Below the pieces are notes generated by a model. It was given only the letters and a program-made list of their open reading frames with translations, was not told the origin of the DNA and did no database searches. A stretch of DNA of 64,000 nt. It comes from Myxococcales bacterium (GTDB taxonomy: Bacteria; Myxococcota_A; Polyangia; Polyangiales; Polyangiaceae). The position numbers and the translations under genes were made by a program. Location of the stretch: contig JADJQX010000008.1 of NCBI GenBank assembly GCA_016712525.1, positions 1,116,001 through 1,180,000 on the forward strand, read 5' to 3'. Positions 59,195 to 64,000 of this stretch are shown here, in pieces (within the stretch, counting starts at the first letter, position 1; every line of letters begins with the position of its first letter).

Positions 59195-61406
59195 GACGGC
59201 CATCGCGCTCGGCGTGCTCGGGCTCGCCGCTGCCCTCGCGGCGGGCTGCAAGTCCCCGAGGACGGCCGAGGCCGACGCGGACGCCACGAACGCCTCGAGC
59301 GCCGTTTCCGCGAGCCCGAGGCCGAGCCTGGACGCCGACGTTCTCCCCGGCGACGCCGGCACGAGCGACGCGGCCGAGGCCCGTTCCCCTCGCGAGGTCC
59401 TCCACGACGACGTGCGCCGCGCGCGCTGGGAGAACGTCGAGACCGACGCCGCTCGCCTCCCCCCGAACGAACGAGACGCCCCTATCGTCAGGCTCGCACG
59501 CGCGCGCGCCGCGCTCGAGCGAAACGACGGGAAGCTCGCCGTGTCGCTCCTCGGGAAGCTCGAAGACGAGCTGCCTCTGCTCGAGGCGCGTGTAAAGCGC
59601 ATGCGTCGCGCGGCGATGGCGGAGGTCGGGCCGTACGAAGTGGCCGCGGAAGGGTACTTCGCGGAGGGGACCCCGAAGGCCTACCTCTCGGCGGCGCGTG
59701 CGTACGAGCGCGCGGGCAACGCGGCGCGCGCCAGGCTCGCCTGTGACAGGGCCATCCAGGCCGACAAAAAGCCCAAGTCCGTCGAGCTCGAAGCGAGGAA
59801 GCTTCGGCTCGAGCTCCCCCACGACGACACCGCGACCGATCGCGACGACGCGCGCTGGATCGCCGTGAACGGCCCGACGAAGGACGCCGAACGAGCGCTC
59901 CAGAAGCTCGGTCACGCGCTCCCGTCCGAGGACTGGCTCCGCCGCGCGCACGTGCTCGCCGAGGCGGGAGACGTCGACGAGGCGCTCAAGTGCGTCGAGC
60001 GCGCCGCGAGCTCCAAGGGGCGCGCCACGGCCGACGACCTCTGCCACGCCAAGGCCGAGGCCCTCTACAAGTCGCGCTCCCGTTACGTCGAGGCGAGCCA
60101 GGCCTACACGACGTGCGAGCGCCGCGGAGGGCCCAAGGCCGCCGAGGACGCCTTCCTGTCCGCGAGGGCCCTCTCGCGCGCCGACAAGGATCGCGAAGCG
60201 CAGACCGCGATGAAGCGCGTGCGCGACCACTACGCCAAGTCTCCCTTCGCAGCGCAAGCCAAGTTCCACATCGCGCGCATCGCGTACTTCCACGGCGACT
60301 ACAAAGAGGCGAGCACCGCGTTCGACGAGCTCACGAGCTCGCGAGACCACGGCGAGCGGGACGTGCCCCGCTACCGCGCGCTCTCCCACTTCATGGCCAA
60401 GGACTACGCCGGCGCGCGGCGCCTCTTCGAGGCCCTGGCCGACTCGGCCGACGAGAGCCGGAACCGCGCTCGCTACATCGACCTCGCCGCCCTCGCCGCC
60501 CTCCGAGACGGCGATCGCACACACGCGGTCGCGAGGTGGTCCGAGGTCGTGCGCACACACACCTTGACGTTCGCCGCGCTCGTCGCCCAGGGCCGCCTCG
60601 ACGAAGCGAAGGCGCCGGCCGTCCCTTGGACCGAGCCTTCGGCGAGCCCGGCCGTGCCGATCGTCGTCAAGCTCCCCGCGCCGGTCGACGCCCTCCACGC
60701 CGTGGGCCTCGACGACGACGCCGAGGAGGAGCTGCGCACGCGGGAGGCGTTCGTCGAAGGCGAGAGCGCGGGGCGCGGCGTCGAGGCCTTGTGCGCCGCG
60801 TACGGCCAGCTCGAGCGCGCCAAGCGCCGCCACCAAATCGCGCTACGGGCGCCACAGAGCATGCTCTCCGAGTCACCCGAGGGGCGCGCGAGGTGGGTCT
60901 GGGATTGTGCGTTCCCACGCCCGTACGCCGGCGCCGTCACCGACGCCGAGTCATCCCTCGGCCTGCCCGTCGGCCTCGTGTTCGGAGTGATGCGCCAAGA
61001 GAGCGGCTTCGACGCCGAGGTCGTCTCCCCTGCGCGGGCCGTGGGCCTCCTCCAGCTCCTCCCCGAGACGGCCAAGGCGGTGGCCGAGCGCGCGGGTACG
61101 CCGTTCGATCCGGCGGAGCTCACGCGCCCCGAGGCCAACGTTCGGCTCGGCGCGCGCTACCTCCGCGAGCTCTCCGACAAGCTCGACGCGGACCCCCTCC
61201 GCGTAGCCGCCGCCTACAACGCCGGCCCCGACGCGGTCGTCAAGTGGCACGCCCGGAGCGCAGGCGTCGACGTCGAGGTGTTCGTCGAGTCCATCCCTTA
61301 CGGAGAGACACGCGGCTACGTCGTGCGCGTGCTCGAGAACATGGCGCGCTACGCTCTCCTGACCAAGGGCGCCGCGGCCGTGCCTCGAGTGAAGCTCACG
61401 CTCTGA
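59187..61406 (+). CDS. Lipoprotein soluble lytic murein transglycosylase (Slt-like)
   Basis: 739 residues from the GTG at 59187, overlapping the methyltransferase end by 8 bp. A lipoprotein signal (LGVLGLAAALAAGC) anchors it to a membrane. Residues about 60-520 are a superhelix of TPR-like hairpins (KAYLSAARAYERAGNAARA, EASQAYTTCERR, AKFHIARIAYFHGDYKEAS), as in Slt70's U-shaped domain. The C-terminal SLT domain has the catalytic Glu in FGVMRQESGFD near 604, ARAVGLLQLLPETAK, NVRLGARYLRE, and AAAYNAGPDAVVKW. It cleaves the MurNAc-GlcNAc bond of peptidoglycan to make 1,6-anhydro ends. Confidence 0.93.
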   Translation: MRRTAIALGVLGLAAALAAGCKSPRTAEADADATNASSAVSASPRPSLDADVLPGDAGTSDAAEARSPREVLHDDVRRARWENVETDAARLPPNERDAPIVRLARARAALERNDGKLAVSLLGKLEDELPLLEARVKRMRRAAMAEVGPYEVAAEGYFAEGTPKAYLSAARAYERAGNAARARLACDRAIQADKKPKSVELEARKLRLELPHDDTATDRDDARWIAVNGPTKDAERALQKLGHALPSEDWLRRAHVLAEAGDVDEALKCVERAASSKGRATADDLCHAKAEALYKSRSRYVEASQAYTTCERRGGPKAAEDAFLSARALSRADKDREAQTAMKRVRDHYAKSPFAAQAKFHIARIAYFHGDYKEASTAFDELTSSRDHGERDVPRYRALSHFMAKDYAGARRLFEALADSADESRNRARYIDLAALAALRDGDRTHAVARWSEVVRTHTLTFAALVAQGRLDEAKAPAVPWTEPSASPAVPIVVKLPAPVDALHAVGLDDDAEEELRTREAFVEGESAGRGVEALCAAYGQLERAKRRHQIALRAPQSMLSESPEGRARWVWDCAFPRPYAGAVTDAESSLGLPVGLVFGVMRQESGFDAEVVSPARAVGLLQLLPETAKAVAERAGTPFDPAELTRPEANVRLGARYLRELSDKLDADPLRVAAAYNAGPDAVVKWHARSAGVDVEVFVESIPYGETRGYVVRVLENMARYALLTKGAAAVPRVKLTL

Positions 61407-61410
61407 GGCA

Positions 61411-61450
61411 CGCGCGGCCGCCCTCGGGACACGTCGGCTTCGGCCGCGCG
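61411..61450 (+). terminator. Inverted repeat with 10-bp perfect arms
   Basis: CGCGCGGCCG (61411-61420) and CGGCCGCGCG (61441-61450) are exact complements around a 20-nt loop. They begin 5 bp after the lytic transglycosylase stop and end 25 bp before the next GTG start. No T tract follows. It could attenuate readthrough into the CorC-type gene. Confidence 0.5.
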
Positions 61451-61475
61451 AAATCCGTGCTAGTACGGGTAGCCC

Positions 61476-62780
61476 GTGTTGGGTCTCCTCGCTGCCGTCT
61501 TGTTCATCGCGCTCAACGGCTTCTTCGTGGCCGCCGAGTTCGCGCTCGTCAAGGTCGGCACTACGAACCTCAGCGCCAAGTCCAAGCGCGACCCGAAGTT
61601 TCAGCGCGCCGAGCTCGTGGTGTCGAACCTCGAGCGTTACCTCTCGGTCACGCAGCTCGGCATCACGCTCGCGAGCCTCGGCCTCGGCTGGGTCGGCGAG
61701 CCGGCGATCGAGCACCTCTTCGTGGCCGCGGTCGCCAAGGCCACGGGGCACGAGCCGAACCAGGCGCTCACCATCGCGGCGACGGCCATCGCCCTCACGT
61801 TGCTCACGTTCGGGCACGTGCTCTTCGGCGAGCTCATCCCCAAGCTCATCGCGATCCAGAAGTCCGAAGAGACCGCCCTCTCGGCCGCGGGGCCGCTCCA
61901 CCTCATCTTCGTCGTCTTCCGCCCGCTCCTCTTCGTGCTCGAGGCCTCCACCAAGGTCCTGCTGCGCGCGCTCGGCATGAGCGCCGACGCGGCGAGCGAA
62001 GGCAAGCTCTCGGAGGAAGAGGTCATCGGCATCCTCGTCGCGAGCGCGCAGAAGGCCCCCGAGGGCAAGCACAAGGCCGAGCTCGTCGAGCGTGTCATCC
62101 GCTTCTCCCAGCGGGCCGCGCGCCACGCCATGGTCCCCCGGGTCGACGTCAAGTCGATCCCGATCGAGACGACGGGCAAAGAGGCCGTCAAAATCCTTAG
62201 GGATCTCCAATACTCCCGCATCGTGCTCACCAAGGGGCGCTCGCTCGACGAGGTGGCCGGCTACCTCTACGCGAAGGACGTCTTCCTGAGCGAGTCGGGC
62301 ATCGAGAACGTGCACCTCGACACGCTCCGCCGCGACGTGCTCTTCGTCCCCGAGCAGAAGGGCCTCCTCGACCTGCTGCGCGAGATGCAAAAGACCCAGA
62401 TCCCGATCGCCGTTGTGGTCGACGAGTACGGGGGGTCGAGCGGCATCGTCACCTTGGAGGATCTCCTCGAGGAGATCGTCGGCGAGATCCGTGACGAGTT
62501 CGACGAAGAGCCCGCGCGCATCTCGCGCGTCGGAGAGACGAACGCGTGGGACGTCGACGCGCGCGCCGCGATGGAGGAGCTTCGCGCCATCGGCATCGAG
62601 GTCAAGGCCGACGTGGCCGCCGAAGCCGTGGGCAGCATCGTGCAGGAGCGCATCGGGCGCATCCCCCACACCGGCGACAAGACCGACCTCTGCCCCGGCG
62701 TGACCGCCGAGGTGAGCGGCATGAGCCGAAGGCGCATCACGAGCGTCCGCATCCGCGTGCTCCCCGAGGGCGGGGCGTGA
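61476..62780 (+). CDS. CorC/HlyC-type membrane protein with DUF21 and CBS domains
   Basis: 434 residues from a GTG at 61476. The N-terminal DUF21 (CNNM) membrane domain has three or four helices, starting LLAAVLFIALNGFFVAAEFA, followed by SVTQLGITLASLGLGWVGEP, the family signature. Two CBS domains lie at about 205-330 (MVPRVDVKSI and VPEQKGLLDLLREMQKTQIP, with VDEYGGSSGIVTLEDLLEEIVGEI). The CorC_HlyC domain follows (about 355-430). These proteins handle Mg/Co efflux or heavy-metal and adenosyl-nucleotide sensing. Its stop overlaps the next gene's GTG by 4 bp. Confidence 0.93.
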   Translation: MLGLLAAVLFIALNGFFVAAEFALVKVGTTNLSAKSKRDPKFQRAELVVSNLERYLSVTQLGITLASLGLGWVGEPAIEHLFVAAVAKATGHEPNQALTIAATAIALTLLTFGHVLFGELIPKLIAIQKSEETALSAAGPLHLIFVVFRPLLFVLEASTKVLLRALGMSADAASEGKLSEEEVIGILVASAQKAPEGKHKAELVERVIRFSQRAARHAMVPRVDVKSIPIETTGKEAVKILRDLQYSRIVLTKGRSLDEVAGYLYAKDVFLSESGIENVHLDTLRRDVLFVPEQKGLLDLLREMQKTQIPIAVVVDEYGGSSGIVTLEDLLEEIVGEIRDEFDEEPARISRVGETNAWDVDARAAMEELRAIGIEVKADVAAEAVGSIVQERIGRIPHTGDKTDLCPGVTAEVSGMSRRRITSVRIRVLPEGGA

Positions 62781-64000
62781 CCCAAGAGCCTGCGCCTCGG
62801 CCAAGCTGGCTCCGGGTGCTCCAAGTGCTCGCCCTCGTGCTCGGCGTCGTGTCGCTCGTCGTGAGCTCGCGCCTCAGGCTCTCGGGAGACCTCACGGACC
62901 TCTTCCCGAAGGGCCCCGAGGCCGAGGCGCTCGCGACCTTCACGCGCGCGTTCGGGGGCGGCGACGTGGGCCTCGTGCTCGTGCGCGGCACGTCCGCCGA
63001 CGAGGTGACACTCGTCGCCAAGGAGGTCTCGAAGCGCCTCGAAGGCAAAAAGACGGTCGCCCGCGTCGTGGCGAACATGCCGGAGGCGAAGCCCGTCGAC
63101 CCGACCCTCGCGTGGCTCCACGCCGGGCCGAGCGCACGCGCGGAGCTCGAGCGCGCCCTCTCCGACGAGGGCATGCGAAAACGCCTGCAGGATACACGTT
63201 CTCTCCTGCTCGCCCCGGCGGGCTCGGGCGACGCCGCGGAGCTCGTCCGAAAGGATCCGCTACGGCTCTCGATGATCCCGTGGGAGGGACGGGCCGAGCT
63301 CGCGGCGGGCGTCGTGGCCGACTCCGACGGCAGCTTCGTGGCCGACGGAGGCAAGGCACGGCTCGTGGTCCTCGAGCCCGTGGGTCGCGTCTTCGATCCG
63401 GACGCCGCCGAGGGGTTCGTGAAGGAGGTCGAGGGCGAGCTCGCTGCGGTGAGGGCCGCGCACCCGGGCACGACGCTCGATCTCACGGGGGGGCACGCCG
63501 TCGCGTACGCGACCGAGCGCATGATTCGTGAGGATCTCTACCTCAGCACGGCGCTCTCGTTCGTGCTCTCCGCGGTGATGTTCCTGGTCACGTTCCGCCG
63601 CGCGAGGGCGCTCGTGGCGGTGCTCCCTCCCCTCATGCTCGGCACGGCGTGGACCACGGCGGTGGCCGCCCTCGTCTACCCGAGGCTCTCGTCGCTCTCG
63701 GTCGCGTTCACGTCCGTCGTCGTCGGCGTCGGCGTCGATACCGGCGTGCACGTCTACGGCGCCCTCCTCGACGCGCGCAAGAAGGGGCACTCTCCGGCCG
63801 AGGCGGCGGAGATCGCGCGGAGATCGTCGGCGCGCCCCACGTTGACGGCGGCGCTCGTGGCGGCCCTCGCGTTCGGAGCGCTCGGCATCTCCGACATCGC
63901 CGCCCTCGGTCAGCTCGGCGTGCTCTCGGCCGTCGGTGAGGTCCTCACGGCGATCGCGATTTTGCTCTTTTCTCCCGACGTGGGCGCCTACCTCGAGAGA
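62777..64000 (+). CDS. MMPL/RND-family exporter (C-terminus cut by window)
   Basis: 408 codons are open from the GTG at 62777 to the window end without a stop. It overlaps the CorC-type stop as GTGA. An N-terminal helix (VLQVLALVLGVVSLVVSS) is followed by the DLTDLFPKGPEAEAL region, typical of RND transporters of the HpnN/MMPL type. A periplasmic domain of about 200 residues comes next. The membrane part begins near 255 (LYLSTALSFVLSAVMFLVTFRR), with VVVGVGVDTGVHVYGALLDAR matching the conserved GxGxDxxxH helix and loop. Such proteins move lipids or hopanoids to the outer membrane. The second half lies outside the window. Confidence 0.85.
   Translation, partial: MTQEPAPRPSWLRVLQVLALVLGVVSLVVSSRLRLSGDLTDLFPKGPEAEALATFTRAFGGGDVGLVLVRGTSADEVTLVAKEVSKRLEGKKTVARVVANMPEAKPVDPTLAWLHAGPSARAELERALSDEGMRKRLQDTRSLLLAPAGSGDAAELVRKDPLRLSMIPWEGRAELAAGVVADSDGSFVADGGKARLVVLEPVGRVFDPDAAEGFVKEVEGELAAVRAAHPGTTLDLTGGHAVAYATERMIREDLYLSTALSFVLSAVMFLVTFRRARALVAVLPPLMLGTAWTTAVAALVYPRLSSLSVAFTSVVVGVGVDTGVHVYGALLDARKKGHSPAEAAEIARRSSARPTLTAALVAALAFGALGISDIAALGQLGVLSAVGEVLTAIAILLFSPDVGAYLER

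Overview
The window is very GC-rich, gene-dense bacterial chromosome. GTG starts and short overlaps are common. The gene content points to a Myxococcota (myxobacteria-like) genome of the Polyangiales type. It has many small Cys-anchored lipoproteins of unknown function, a Pkn-type Ser/Thr kinase, FG-GAP and TPR proteins, a secreted subtilase with a MYXO-CTERM-like tail, and a GYF-type scaffold with long Pro-rich linkers. That assignment is inference: there is no rRNA or tRNA here to anchor it. I see no prophage, IS element or CRISPR array.

Layout. 1-9982: a truncated Calx-beta/esterase lipoprotein, an NRDE/TANGO2 protein, a subtilase, an exported unknown, and a three-gene set of unknowns driven by an unusually good sigma70-like promoter (7843-7872). 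9998-29128: heme O synthase, diverging from a single 12-kb gene for a 4008-residue TPR protein. That gene converges on the gltBD glutamate synthase operon across a perfect GC hairpin. 29181-34989: a 20-bp palindrome upstream of gltB, a DUF2314-like membrane protein, an alpha/beta hydrolase, a TetR regulator coupled to a uracil-DNA glycosylase, a PEGA protein, and glyQ without glyS. A phased array of TGTCTCC-N3-GGAGACA palindromes lies between tetR and the hydrolase. 35023-43633: an FG-GAP/UnbV lipoprotein, an M48 protease, two tandem small Cys proteins, a TPR-like protein, a 0.5-kb intergenic region full of dyad symmetries, and a DsbD-like thiol transporter without the usual N-terminal domain. 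43655-51412: a minus-strand run priA, GNAT, comF, GYF scaffold, lipoprotein. 51566-64000: a tail-anchored Ser/Thr kinase, a lipoprotein, an acyltransferase, an RdgC-like protein split into two ORFs by one in-frame stop, then a plus-strand run of ABC1 kinase, orphan amino-methyltransferase, lytic transglycosylase, CorC-type CBS protein and an MMPL/RND protein cut by the window end.

How the genes fit together. Most of the window is housekeeping (nitrogen assimilation, heme, translation, replication restart, wall turnover) mixed with lineage-specific envelope and scaffold proteins. The best candidates for undescribed biology are the palindrome array with its TetR neighbour, the giant cytoplasmic TPR protein, the GYF/short-linear-motif scaffold beside comF/priA, the split RdgC, and the dyad-rich region upstream of the DsbD-like gene. 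Start codons were chosen from coding-frame content, Shine-Dalgarno matches and signal peptides; where they are uncertain this is stated.
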